Source: Porphyromonadaceae bacterium UBA7048 (lineage in GTDB: Bacteria > Bacteroidota > Bacteroidia > Bacteroidales > Muribaculaceae). Taken from it: a stretch of DNA of 49,523 nucleotides. Location of the stretch: NCBI GenBank assembly GCA_002493945.1, contig DLAL01000011.1, positions 1 to 49,523 of the forward strand, written 5' to 3'. The position numbers were made by a program, and so were the translations under genes. The notes beneath the pieces are model-generated. The model made no database searches, was not told the DNA's origin, and saw only the letters and a program-made list of their open reading frames with translations. This document shows positions 26,107 to 34,559 of this stretch, piece after piece. Each line of letters begins with the position of its first letter. The stretch's first letter is position 1.

Positions 26107-26138
26107 TTTGGCGGCATCGTCTGAAATCATTATTTTTG
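26107..26138 (+). promoter_or_regulatory. Promoter of the DUF4301-gmk operon
   Basis: TTTG at 26107-26110, 20 bases, TATTTTTG at 26131-26138, 35 bases before the ATG at 26173. A full match to the Bacteroidetes pattern. Confidence 0.75.
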
Positions 26139-26172
26139 CCTTACGTTTGAAATTAACTAACACCATATATAA

Positions 26173-27714
26173 ATGAACACATTTACACCCGCCGACCTTG
26201 AGCAGCTCAAGGAGAAAGGCATCAGCATCGAGACTGTGGAGGCACAGCTCGAGCGCTTCCGTACAGGTTTTCCATATCTCCGCATAGCCATGCCGTCGGC
26301 GCCCGGCTCAGGGATGCTGTCGGTGGACGATGAGCTCCGTGAGGCAGCCCAGACCCGCTGGGAAGGTTTTCTCGAAGATGGCGGCGATGTGCTGAAGTTC
26401 GTCCCGGCATCCGGCGCGGCTTCGCGCATGTTCAAGGCTCTCTTCGCTTTCGTCAACGGCGAGGAGGATGTGCCTGCGGCAGGCAGCCCCGTGGCTCAGC
26501 TGGTGGAACGCATCAGGGACTTCGCTTTCTATGACGAACTTCAGAAAGCCGTGGCCAAGGCTTACGGCGAGGGTACGACCATCGAAAGCCTTATCGAAGC
26601 AGGCCGCTACAAGGACCTGGTGGCTGCAATCATCAAGGGCGAGGGCCTCAACTACGGACAGCTCCCCAAGGCGCTGCTGACATTCCACCGCTACACCGAC
26701 GGCTCGGTGCGCACGGCCATGGAGGAACAGCTTGCCGAAGGCGCCGTGACTGCTGCGTCGAAGGGCGGCAAGGTGCGCCTGCACTTCACCGTGTCGGCTA
26801 ACCACCGCAAGATATTCGAAGCCAAGCTCACCGAAGCGCTGCCTAAGATGGAGCAGAAGTTCGGCGTGAAGTATGAAGTGACCATGTCCGAGCAGAAGCC
26901 GTCGACCGACACCATAGCCGTCACTCCCGGCAACGAGCTCTTCCGCGACGACGCCGGACGCCTTGTGTTCCGTCCCGGCGGCCACGGCGCCCTGATAGAG
27001 AACCTCAACGACATCGACGCTTCGGTGGTATTCATCAAGAACATCGACAATATCGTGACCGACGGACACCGCGCAAGCACCATCGAGAACAAGAAGCTGC
27101 TCGGCGGCATCCTCCTGCTGGTGCACGACAACGTGGAATATCTGCTGGGCGAACTGGCCACCAATCCCACTGAGGAAACTGTCGAAGAGGCCACAGCCTT
27201 CGTAGAAAACACGCTCTGCTACGTGACGAAGGACCTCGACCCGTCGCTTCCGCTGGCCGACCGCGTGAACGCCCTGCGCCGCATCCTCGACCGTCCGCTG
27301 CGCGTATGCGGCATGGTGCGCAACGAAGGCGAACCCGGCGGCGGCCCGTACAACGCATTCTCGTCGGACGGCCGCTCGGTGGCTCCGCAGATTCTCGAGT
27401 CGACCCAGATTGACCTCAGCAAGCCCGAAAACGCCGAGATGATGAAGAAGGCAGGATTCTTCAATCCCGTCGACCTGGTATGCTACCTCAAACGTGCCGA
27501 CGGCAGCCGCTACAATCTGCCCGACTACGTCGACCCGGCCACGGGCTTCATCTCGTCGAAGTCGGCCGGCGGCCGCGACCTCCGCGCCCTCGAGCTCCCC
27601 GGCCTGTGGAACGGCGCCATGAGCGACTGGTCGACAGTGTTCGTGGAAGTGCCCGCTTCGACATTCAATCCCGTCAAAACAATCAACGACCTGCTCCGCC
27701 CCGCACACCAATGA
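26173..27714 (+). CDS. DUF4301 protein
   Basis: A 513-residue soluble protein of the DUF4301 family, conserved in Bacteroidetes and of unknown activity. The N-terminal part has FVPASGAASRMFKALFAF (residues near 77-94), a glycine-rich loop that recalls nucleotidyltransferase or sugar-nucleotide enzymes. Later conserved patches are RPGGHGALIENLND, FIKNIDNIV and GMVRNEGEPGGGPY. The GGHG...NLND segment also resembles UDP-sugar pyrophosphorylases, so a nucleotidyltransferase-like fold is a reasonable guess but no more. Its stop overlaps the gmk start (ATGA), tying it to nucleotide metabolism genes. Confidence 0.8.
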   Translation: MNTFTPADLEQLKEKGISIETVEAQLERFRTGFPYLRIAMPSAPGSGMLSVDDELREAAQTRWEGFLEDGGDVLKFVPASGAASRMFKALFAFVNGEEDVPAAGSPVAQLVERIRDFAFYDELQKAVAKAYGEGTTIESLIEAGRYKDLVAAIIKGEGLNYGQLPKALLTFHRYTDGSVRTAMEEQLAEGAVTAASKGGKVRLHFTVSANHRKIFEAKLTEALPKMEQKFGVKYEVTMSEQKPSTDTIAVTPGNELFRDDAGRLVFRPGGHGALIENLNDIDASVVFIKNIDNIVTDGHRASTIENKKLLGGILLLVHDNVEYLLGELATNPTEETVEEATAFVENTLCYVTKDLDPSLPLADRVNALRRILDRPLRVCGMVRNEGEPGGGPYNAFSSDGRSVAPQILESTQIDLSKPENAEMMKKAGFFNPVDLVCYLKRADGSRYNLPDYVDPATGFISSKSAGGRDLRALELPGLWNGAMSDWSTVFVEVPASTFNPVKTINDLLRPAHQ

Positions 27715-28283
27715 AAGAAGGAAAAATCATAGTTGTCGCAGCCCCCTCGGGCTGCGGCAAATCGACGATAATCAACGCCATCATGGCCAAGGGAACGCAC
27801 AACCTCGGCTTCTCCGTATCGGCCACAACCCGTCCGCCCCGCGAAGGCGAGAAGCACGGCGTGAACTACTACTTCATGACCGAGGAAGCCTTCCGCGACA
27901 CCATAGCCGAAGGCGGATTCGTGGAGTACGAGGAGGTATATCCCGGCCGCTTCTACGGCACGCTGTGCTCGGAGATAGAGCGCCTTACGTCGGAGGGTCA
28001 CAACGTGATACTCGACCTCGACGTGAACGGCGCCTTAGGCGTGAAGAAGATGTACGGCGACAAGGCCCTGACCATATTCATCCAGCCGCCGAGCATCGAG
28101 GAGCTGCGCCGCCGTCTGGAGTTCCGCGGCACGGAGTCGCCCGAGACGATAGACATCCGCATAGACCGCGCACGCTACGAAATCTCGCGCGGACCGGAGT
28201 TCGACCGCACGATAGTGAATGACCGGCTCGACGAGGCCATCCGCAACACGGACAACCTCATCTCGGCCTTCATCAACCTGTAA
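27711..28283 (+). CDS. gmk: Guanylate kinase
   Basis: A 190-residue enzyme that phosphorylates GMP to GDP. The P-loop APSGCGKST is at residues 11-19. The GMP-binding segment has SATTRPPREGEKHGVNYYFM and the Y-G-T turn GRFYGT. The LID region follows (RRRLEFRGTESPETIDIRI). Its length is standard. The ATG at 27711 overlaps the DUF4301 stop by four bases and gives the normal family N terminus, so the longer in-frame opening upstream inside DUF4301 is not used. Confidence 0.95.
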   Translation: MKEGKIIVVAAPSGCGKSTIINAIMAKGTHNLGFSVSATTRPPREGEKHGVNYYFMTEEAFRDTIAEGGFVEYEEVYPGRFYGTLCSEIERLTSEGHNVILDLDVNGALGVKKMYGDKALTIFIQPPSIEELRRRLEFRGTESPETIDIRIDRARYEISRGPEFDRTIVNDRLDEAIRNTDNLISAFINL

Positions 28284-28294
28284 GGACCGGCGCG

Positions 28295-28882
28295 ATGGAG
28301 ACAGTAGGCATACTGGGAGGGTCGTTCAACCCGGTGCACATCGGGCATATGATGGTGGCGTCGTACCTGGTGGAATGGGGCTACGTGGACAAGGTGTGGC
28401 TGACGCTGTCGCCGCTGAATCCGCTCAAGGAGGGATACGAGCTTCTGCCTGACATCAAGCGCCTCCAGATGCTCACCATAGCCGCCCGCGGCGCCGAGAA
28501 GATAGACATCTGCGACATAGAGCTGACCATGCCGAGGCCGTCGTACACCATCAACACGCTCGACCTGCTGGCGGAGCGATTTCCCGACACGCGGTTCAGG
28601 CTGGTCATCGGCAGCGACAACTGGCGCATCTTCGACCAGTGGCGCGAGCCCCAGCGCATACTCGACAACTACGGCGTGCTGGTCTACCTGCGACCGGGCT
28701 ACCCCGTGAACGACGACGGCACCGCAGGCATGGAGATAGTGCACGCGCCGATGGCCGACATCTCAAGCACTATGGTGCGCGAGGCCATAGCCAAAGGCCG
28801 CGACATGAACTACTTCCTGCCCGCAGGCGTATATCAGTATATACGCGAAAACAAGTTATATCAACGAAAGGAACGAAAATGA
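28295..28882 (+). CDS. nadD: Nicotinate-nucleotide adenylyltransferase
   Basis: A 195-residue enzyme of NAD synthesis that adenylates nicotinate mononucleotide to deamido-NAD. It begins with the nucleotidyltransferase motif GGSFNPVHIGH (8-18). The second signature SSTMVREAIAKG lies near residue 160. The middle has LVIGSDNWRIFDQW, a typical NadD segment. It starts 11 bases after gmk and its stop overlaps the start of the DUF5063 gene (ATGA). Confidence 0.95.
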   Translation: METVGILGGSFNPVHIGHMMVASYLVEWGYVDKVWLTLSPLNPLKEGYELLPDIKRLQMLTIAARGAEKIDICDIELTMPRPSYTINTLDLLAERFPDTRFRLVIGSDNWRIFDQWREPQRILDNYGVLVYLRPGYPVNDDGTAGMEIVHAPMADISSTMVREAIAKGRDMNYFLPAGVYQYIRENKLYQRKERK

Positions 28883-29412
28883 GCGAAATATCACCTGCCG
28901 CACTGTCGCTGGCGGCTCTCTCTGTGGAGTACTGCAAGGCAGTGACCGACGCCGCCATGAAGCAGCCGCGCGAAGTGCTGCGCGACGTCATCCGATACAT
29001 ACCGCGCATCTACATCACCCTGTGCGACCTGCGGCCCTACGACGGCGACCCCGACGCGGAGCCTGAAGAGACCGGAGCCATCTACGACTCGGTGACTGAG
29101 GAGCAGTACAACGAAGTGCTCGACGGTCTCCGGACCATGCTCGGAGCGAACGATATTTATCTGGACACTCCCGTGGAGGAGATGCGCTACTCCGACACGC
29201 CCGTGGCCGTGTCGCTGGCCGAGCAGCTGGCCGACATATACCAGAGCGTGGCCGACTGCGCCGCCACCATAGGACAGACCGACCCGGAGATGATACCCGA
29301 GGTGCTCTCGGAGATGAAGTACCGCTTCACGGCATATCTGTCGACGACTCTGTGCTGCGCTCTCCGTGCGGCCAACTACATCTACTACAACGTACAGTTC
29401 GATGAAGAATAA
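28879..29412 (+). CDS. DUF5063 protein
   Basis: A 177-residue, acidic, helical protein that I place in DUF5063, a Bacteroidetes family of unknown function. It shows repeated helices with the patterns SLAALSVEYCKAVTDAA, VLRDVIRYIPRIYITLCDL and SVADCAATIGQ, and has no signal or membrane helix. The start at 28879 overlaps the nadD stop, a coupled arrangement. No catalytic motif is visible. The M18 peptidase gene follows after 11 bases. Confidence 0.72.
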   Translation: MSEISPAALSLAALSVEYCKAVTDAAMKQPREVLRDVIRYIPRIYITLCDLRPYDGDPDAEPEETGAIYDSVTEEQYNEVLDGLRTMLGANDIYLDTPVEEMRYSDTPVAVSLAEQLADIYQSVADCAATIGQTDPEMIPEVLSEMKYRFTAYLSTTLCCALRAANYIYYNVQFDEE

Positions 29413-29423
29413 ATCACCTTACC

Positions 29424-30722
29424 ATGGAAAACATAGAATACATCGAAGACCTATTTGAATTTCTTGAAGCATCGCCCGTCAACTTCCTGGCCGTCGAGAC
29501 GGCGCGCCGCAAGCTCGAGGCTGCCGGCTTCGAAGCTCTCGACATGCGCGACGAATGGACGCTGAAGCCCGGCGACCGCCGCTACGTGACACAGAACGGC
29601 TCGGCCATATTCGCCTTCATCGTAGGCGAAGGGCCGGCTCACTCGGGCTTCCACATGATAGCATCGCACTCCGATTCGCCCGGATTCCGCATCAAACCCT
29701 CATGCGAGATGCCCTGCGAAGGCGGCATGACCAAGCTGAACACCGAGGTCTACGGCGGACCGATACTCTACACGTGGTTCGACCGGCCGCTGTCGATAGC
29801 CGGCCGCGTGATGCTCCGCAGCGCCGACCCGATGCGTCCCGAGGCACGGACAGTGCACTTCCACAAGCCGATGCTGGTCATCCCTCATCTGGCGATACAC
29901 TTCAACCGCGCCGTCAACGAGGGCAACAAGCTGTCACGACAGAAGGACATGCTGCCTGTGGCGTCGCTCACGGGCGGATGCGACGCGGCCGGAGCAGTGC
30001 GTCGCGCCGTGGCCGGATACCTCGCCGTGAATGAGGAGGACATCATCGACTACGACCTGTCGCTGTACAGCTGCGCGCTGCCCGAAATCGTGGGATTCGA
30101 CAGCTCGATGATGTGCGCCGGACGCCTTGACGACCTCTCGATGGTGCACGCTTCGCTCACGGCACTGACCGAAGCCGCCGCCACACCGTCGGGACACACG
30201 CGCATAGCAGCCGTGTTCGACAACGAGGAGACAGGCTCGGGCACGAAGCAGGGCGCCGGCTCGCCGATTCTGGAACACATCCTCCGCCGCATAGTCTACG
30301 CCCTCGGCGGCGGCGAGACCGACTATATGCGCGCCGTGGCCGACTCGTTCCTGATCTCGGCCGACAACGCCCACGGACTGCACCCGAACTACGTGGAGAA
30401 GCAGGACCCGACGGTGCATCCGATACTCGGCAAGGGTCCGTGCATCAAGGTGAACGCCAACTGCAAGTATATGACCGACGCCGACTCGGCCGCCGTATTC
30501 GCCGAACTGTGCCGCCGAGCCGGAGTGCCGTGCCAGTACTTCGTGAACCACAGCGACGTGGCCGGAGGCTCGACGCTGGGCAACATCCTGACATCGCAGA
30601 TACCGCTGCGCGGCGTCGACATGGGCGCTCCGCTGTGGGCCATGCACTCGGCCTGCGAGACGGCCTCAACCGACGACCACGTGTACTGCATCCGCGCGTT
30701 CCGTCAGTTCTTCAGCGAATAA
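29424..30722 (+). CDS. apeB: M18 family aminopeptidase
   Basis: A 432-residue cytosolic metallopeptidase that removes N-terminal residues, usually acidic or neutral, from peptides. The first zinc motif HSDSPGFRIKP is near 78-88. The second zinc/catalytic cluster is VFDNEETGSGTKQGA near 265-280, and the third is SADNAHGLHPNYVEKQDP. The final ligand histidine is in YFVNHSDVAGGSTLGNI. M18 enzymes form dodecameric tetrahedra. It closes the DUF4301-gmk-nadD-DUF5063 operon and is convergent with the Nudix gene 32 bases away; I see no clear terminator between them. Confidence 0.93.
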   Translation: MENIEYIEDLFEFLEASPVNFLAVETARRKLEAAGFEALDMRDEWTLKPGDRRYVTQNGSAIFAFIVGEGPAHSGFHMIASHSDSPGFRIKPSCEMPCEGGMTKLNTEVYGGPILYTWFDRPLSIAGRVMLRSADPMRPEARTVHFHKPMLVIPHLAIHFNRAVNEGNKLSRQKDMLPVASLTGGCDAAGAVRRAVAGYLAVNEEDIIDYDLSLYSCALPEIVGFDSSMMCAGRLDDLSMVHASLTALTEAAATPSGHTRIAAVFDNEETGSGTKQGAGSPILEHILRRIVYALGGGETDYMRAVADSFLISADNAHGLHPNYVEKQDPTVHPILGKGPCIKVNANCKYMTDADSAAVFAELCRRAGVPCQYFVNHSDVAGGSTLGNILTSQIPLRGVDMGAPLWAMHSACETASTDDHVYCIRAFRQFFSE

Positions 30723-30754
30723 AACCTTACAGACGCACATCTGCGCCGCCGGGG

Positions 30755-31330
30755 CTATCGGGCGACCTCAGGGTCGAATCCCATGGCCTCGGCGGCGAAA
30801 TATTTCCACAGCGAGGCGAGCATGAGGCTCTGCTTCATCTCGTCGGACTTCATCAGCGCAAGCAGCTCGTCGCGCGTGACCAGGTGCACGGCTATGTCCT
30901 CGGTGCTGTCGAGGTGCTGGGTGTCCGAGAGAGTGACGCCGCGCGCCACGAAGCAGTAGGTGAGATTGTTCGTCGTGCTGGGATTGCCGCTGATGACCGA
31001 TATGAGCGACCATGTGCCGCCGGTGTAGCCTGTCTCCTCAAGGAGCTCGCGGCGCGCGCCCTCGAGAGGTGTCTCGCCGTCCTCGACCACTCCGGCGCAA
31101 AGCTCGAACTGGAGGCGTCCGAGGCCCTGGCGGTACTGCTCGACAAGTACGAAGCGGCCGTCACCGGTGATGGCGATGATATTGACCCACGAGGGATACT
31201 CGAGGACGTAAAACTCGTTGTTGATGCGTCCGTCGGGTAGCTCGACGCGGTCGCGGCGCGCCGTCAGCCAGGGGCGGCGGATGAGATATTCCGTGTCAAT
31301 AGTGTGCCACGGTCTGACCTTATGTTCCAT
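30755..31330 (-). CDS. Nudix hydrolase, ADP-ribose pyrophosphatase-like
   Basis: A 191-residue hydrolase of nucleoside diphosphates linked to another group. The Nudix box is complete: G80, E86, R94-E95, E98-E99 and G101 with the exact spacing G-x5-E-x7-RE-x2-EE-x-G. Strands upstream (FVLVEQYRQGLGRLQFELCAG) match the ADP-ribose/NudF-type proteins, as does the downstream strand set. Length is normal. Single gene, divergent from the GT5 gene. ADP-ribose as the substrate is family inference. Confidence 0.88.
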   Translation of the reverse strand: MEHKVRPWHTIDTEYLIRRPWLTARRDRVELPDGRINNEFYVLEYPSWVNIIAITGDGRFVLVEQYRQGLGRLQFELCAGVVEDGETPLEGARRELLEETGYTGGTWSLISVISGNPSTTNNLTYCFVARGVTLSDTQHLDSTEDIAVHLVTRDELLALMKSDEMKQSLMLASLWKYFAAEAMGFDPEVAR

Positions 31331-31364
31331 TAATCTTTATTAAACTTGTTTCGATATTTTTGAG

Positions 31365-31372
31365 CAAAGATA
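31365..31372 (-). promoter_or_regulatory. -7 element of the Nudix gene promoter
   Basis: Minus-strand TATCTTTG followed by CTC, 35 bases upstream of the start codon; no clear -33 box. Confidence 0.5.
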
Positions 31373-31467
31373 GCTAAAAGGCACGAAAAAATTTACTGCC
31401 GGGTGAGGCAAATCACAAAAAACGTCAATAAAAGAACGGCCCTTGCGCCCGTTCGGAAAAAAAAGCG

Positions 31468-31475
31468 TACCTTTG
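31468..31475 (+). promoter_or_regulatory. -7 element of the GT5-DUF4270 operon
   Basis: TACCTTTG followed by CAC, 72 bases before the ATG. A TTG at 31443-31445 sits 22 bases upstream, slightly long for a -33 box. Confidence 0.5.
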
Positions 31476-31546
31476 CACATTAAAACGTAGTTAAACTTTG
31501 TTTTAATATAATCAAAGTAACCATAATTCTGCTCATCACCCCGAGA

Positions 31547-32356
31547 ATGGACGTAAAGAAAGTGCTATTTATCTCCCAGGAGATTGACCCCTATCTGCCC
31601 GACACAGCGCTGGGCAAATTCAGCCGCAGTCTTGCGCAGGGACTTCAGGAAAAAGGATCGGAAGTTCGAAGTTTTATGCCCAAATACGGTGCCATCAACG
31701 AACGCCGCAATCAGCTTCACGAAGTAATCCGTCTCTCGGGAATGAACATCATCATCGACGATACGGACCATCCCCTCATCATCAAGGTAGCCACACTCCA
31801 GCCCTCGCGCCTGCAGGTATACTTCATCGACAACGACGACTACTTCTACGGCCACACCCCGTCGAAGCTCGAGACCGTGGACTGGGCCGAGGTCAATGAC
31901 GAACGCTCGATATTCTTCGTGCGCGGCACCATCGAGACCGTGCGCAAGCTCCGCTGGGAAGCCGACCTGGTGCACTGTGTGGGCTGGATATCGGCCATGG
32001 TGCCCCTGTACATCCATCACCAGTACGAGGAAGACCCCTCGTTCAGAAGCTCGAAAGTGGTGTTCTCGCTCTTCAACGACGCCTTCGAGGGAACTCTGGA
32101 CGCACGTCTGCCCGAGAAACTCAAGGAAGAAGGATTCACCGACGAACAGATTGCGGCCATCAGCGACGGCGGCGACATCGACTACGTGAAAATCATGAAA
32201 TTAGCCATCGACCACTCCGATGCCATAGTCGAGAGTTCGGCCGGCGTGCTTCCCGAACTTGTGGAGTACGCCAAGGCTTCCGGCAAGCCCTTCCTGCCCT
32301 ATCAGGGCGAAGAGCCTGACGTGGAGGCATACAAACAATTCATCGAAGGACTATGA
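31547..32356 (+). CDS. Stand-alone GT5 (glycogen/starch synthase) N-terminal domain protein
   Basis: A 269-residue protein equal to the N-terminal Rossmann half of glycogen/starch synthases: KVLFISQEIDPYLPDTALGKFSRSLAQGLQEKGSEVRSFMPKYG-type start, then VYFIDNDDYF and DLVHCVGWISAMVPLYI. The whole C-terminal GT-B domain that binds most of the nucleotide sugar is missing. The usual KTGGLADV loop reads PDTALGKFS. On these grounds a normal glycosyltransferase activity is doubtful. Similar short proteins next to DUF4270 are, as I recall, common in Bacteroidales, so this is probably a conserved specialised protein and not a broken gene. Its stop overlaps the DUF4270 start (ATGA). Confidence 0.8.
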   Translation: MDVKKVLFISQEIDPYLPDTALGKFSRSLAQGLQEKGSEVRSFMPKYGAINERRNQLHEVIRLSGMNIIIDDTDHPLIIKVATLQPSRLQVYFIDNDDYFYGHTPSKLETVDWAEVNDERSIFFVRGTIETVRKLRWEADLVHCVGWISAMVPLYIHHQYEEDPSFRSSKVVFSLFNDAFEGTLDARLPEKLKEEGFTDEQIAAISDGGDIDYVKIMKLAIDHSDAIVESSAGVLPELVEYAKASGKPFLPYQGEEPDVEAYKQFIEGL

Positions 32357-33759
32357 AATCAAGTTCCATAACAGCTTTGGGCGCAGTTCTGCTCATGGCT
32401 GCCTCGGCAGTGTCGTGCGACGATACAGTCTCGCAGATAGGCTCATCGCTCGCCGGGACGACTGTAGAAATCATCGTGGACTCGGCATACACCGTCGAGG
32501 GACGCTCGGTCATCGTAAACGACATCAAGCCGAAGACATCAAACCTCCTGATAGGCCGCATCAACGTGCCCGAGTACGGCATCCTCTCAAGCGACGTGGT
32601 GACGCAGTTCCTGCCCTCCACAGTCCTCGACACGGCGGACTTCAGCTCGGCCAACGTCGACTCCATATTCCTGAACCTGCGCTACAGCAAGACAGCCTTC
32701 ACGGGCGACTCCGTCGCTCCTATGGGTCTGTCAGTATATCCTCTGACCACACAGCTCACATCATCGATAAGCAGCGCCTTCGACCCCGCCGGGAAGTATA
32801 ACGCCCAAGACATGCTGGGCTCGAGCATCTACACGGCCGGCAACGTGCATCCCACCTCTGCGGAAATCACCGCCACCACACGCACCATCGACGTAAAGCT
32901 GCCCCGTGAGCTCGGCAGACGCCTCTTCAAGGACTTTGAGGACAATCCGGCCGACTACGCCAACGGCCGCGTCTTCGCCGAAAACGTATTCCCCGGCATG
33001 TATATAGCCAACAGCTACGGTTCCGGGCGCCTGACGGTGCTGTCGGTCTGCGGCATGACGATGTATCTGCGCAAAATCTACACCCCCGAAGGAGAAGAGA
33101 AGCCTGACACCATCGACGGCACGCACCTCTACTATCTGACCACGCCCGAAGTGATCAGCAACAACAACATCCGCTACGAGCCGGCCAAGGACCTCAGCGA
33201 CCGCATAGCTGCCGGAAAGGCCATGCTGATAGCTCCCTGCGGCGCCGAGACCGAGATAACCTTCCCTCTCAAGGAAGTGCTCGCAAGCTACACGAGCCAC
33301 AATTCGTCCGGAGCGATCTCGGTGCTGAACACACTGACGATGCGCCTGCCGGTAGACTCCATAGCCAACGAAGCCGGCATCACTCCTCCCCCCTACCTGC
33401 TTATGGTTCTGAAGAAAGACCGCGAGGAATTCTTCGCCAAGAACAAGCTGACCGACAACGTGACGTCATTCTACGCCACGTACAACTCGTCGACCAAGTC
33501 ATACTTCTTCGGCAATCTGCGTGACTACCTGACCGAAATGCAGTCGAAGGACGAAATCACCCCCGAGGACTACACCTTCGACCTCGTCCCCGTGCAGGTG
33601 AACTTCGAGGACCTGGCCAACTCCGGCTACTATTACTACGGAAGTCCGCAGCAGACCGAGAGCGACATCCAGCCCTTCTTCGAGAAACCCGTAATGGGCG
33701 AGCTAAAACTGTCGGAAGCCAAAATAAAATTGACCTATAGCTTGCAAACTCAAAAATAA
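32353..33759 (+). CDS. DUF4270 surface lipoprotein
   Basis: A 468-residue exported protein. The N terminus has a hydrophobic signal ending in SAVSC-DD, so Cys22 is probably lipidated. Acidic residues right after the cysteine recall the Bacteroidetes lipoprotein export signal for the cell surface. The rest is beta-rich with the DUF4270 pattern (SDVVTQFLPSTVLDTADFSSANVDSIFLNLRY-type start). Function is not known; its coupling to the GT5-like protein suggests a role with glycan or polymer. The tRNA promoter overlaps the end of this gene. Confidence 0.8.
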   Translation: MKSSSITALGAVLLMAASAVSCDDTVSQIGSSLAGTTVEIIVDSAYTVEGRSVIVNDIKPKTSNLLIGRINVPEYGILSSDVVTQFLPSTVLDTADFSSANVDSIFLNLRYSKTAFTGDSVAPMGLSVYPLTTQLTSSISSAFDPAGKYNAQDMLGSSIYTAGNVHPTSAEITATTRTIDVKLPRELGRRLFKDFEDNPADYANGRVFAENVFPGMYIANSYGSGRLTVLSVCGMTMYLRKIYTPEGEEKPDTIDGTHLYYLTTPEVISNNNIRYEPAKDLSDRIAAGKAMLIAPCGAETEITFPLKEVLASYTSHNSSGAISVLNTLTMRLPVDSIANEAGITPPPYLLMVLKKDREEFFAKNKLTDNVTSFYATYNSSTKSYFFGNLRDYLTEMQSKDEITPEDYTFDLVPVQVNFEDLANSGYYYYGSPQQTESDIQPFFEKPVMGELKLSEAKIKLTYSLQTQK

Positions 33760-33772
33760 ATCGCTAACTTTG
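33742..33772 (+). promoter_or_regulatory. Promoter of tRNA-Thr
   Basis: TTG at 33742-33744 (in CTTG), 20 bases, TAACTTTG at 33765-33772. It lies partly inside the end of the DUF4270 gene, 18 bases before the tRNA. Confidence 0.7.
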
Positions 33773-33790
33773 CAGTCGCAATAGCGAATC

Positions 33791-33863
33791 GCCGCAATAG
33801 CTCAGTTGGTAGAGCATTTCATTCGTAACGAAAAGGTCGTGGGTTCGAGTCCCACTCGCGGCT
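33791..33863 (+). tRNA. tRNA-Thr (anticodon CGT)
   Basis: A 73-base cloverleaf. The acceptor is GCCGCAA/TCGCGGC, the D stem GCTC/GAGC, the anticodon loop TTCGTAA with CGT at 33824-33826, and the T stem GTGGG/CCCAC with loop TTCGAGT. CCA is not encoded. Threonine identity positions G1-C72, C2-G71 and anticodon G35-U36 are present. Two stem pairs are A.C mismatches: A6 (33796) with C67 (33857) and A31 (33821) with C39 (33829). It reads ACG codons; another threonine tRNA could cover these by wobble. It marks the border between the core block and the accessory region. Confidence 0.93.
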
Positions 33864-33866
33864 CTC

Positions 33867-33909
33867 ATAATCCCTTCTAACTTCATAAGTTAGAAGGGAT
33901 TATTATTTT
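33867..33909 (+). terminator. Terminator after tRNA-Thr
   Basis: A 17-bp perfect stem (33867-33883 with 33887-33903) with a CAT loop, followed by TATTTTC. There is no T run on the other strand, so it serves the tRNA rather than the leftward operon. Confidence 0.8.
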
Positions 33910-34019
33910 CAGAGGTATACTGATAGCAACGTGGTGTACTTTTATGAGGGCCAAAGAGAATTCATGCTGTTCCATACCTGAGGGCAAACAGCCCGTATAA
34001 GCCGATTCTCTGCAATTGG

Positions 34020-34559
34020 TTACTTGAGCTTTAGGAACTGTTCGAAGCAAGCGAGGGCTTTGGATTCTATTTTTTCGCAGCCGATGGGGGTAGCGTAGCA
34101 GTGACCTAACTGGAGGAGGTATTCGGGATTGTATGCGGCGGCGAGCCGGCTGTAATAGAATAGTGTATGCTCGACTTCGGGTCTCACGGATTCATCGTAG
34201 AGCTCACTCCATACGTTCCAGAAAATGTCGGCGAGACGACAGGCAGCTTCGCCGTTGGTGTCTCCGATTTCAAGGTAATGATCCATGGCTTTGTCCGTGT
34301 CATCACCACGGGCAGAGTCCATATAGTAGTCGCCCAGCCAAAGGTGGGCATATTCCCCCCATTTGGTCGATGAGGCATTCAGTTTTTCGGCGATGGCAAG
34401 GGCACGGGCATCGTCCTTGGCGACACCTATGCCCTCGGCGTACATCATCAGGAGCAAACCGTCGCGCTCCTCGCTTTCGGGAGCACCAAGAACGATGGCT
34501 GCGGCATTGTCAGGCTGATCTTCGAACAGGCTCTGAAATTGTTGTGAGAGCGACATCAT
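34020..34559 (-). CDS. Sel1/TPR-repeat protein, end of the island operon
   Basis: A 179-residue soluble protein made of short helical repeats of the Sel1 type: LLLMMYAEGIGVAKDDARALAIAEKL, YAHLWLGDYYMDSARGDDTDKAMDHYLEI and LAAAYNPEYLLQLGHCYATPIGCEKIESKALACFEQFL. Such repeats bind other proteins. Its start overlaps the stop of the YwqG-like gene by four bases, so the two are coupled. Nothing separates it from the tRNA but about 110 bases with no visible gene. Its exact partner is unknown. Similar Sel1 proteins often stand at the ends of accessory clusters, sometimes as immunity or adaptor proteins; that is inference. Confidence 0.7.
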   Translation of the reverse strand: MMSLSQQFQSLFEDQPDNAAAIVLGAPESEERDGLLLMMYAEGIGVAKDDARALAIAEKLNASSTKWGEYAHLWLGDYYMDSARGDDTDKAMDHYLEIGDTNGEAACRLADIFWNVWSELYDESVRPEVEHTLFYYSRLAAAYNPEYLLQLGHCYATPIGCEKIESKALACFEQFLKLK

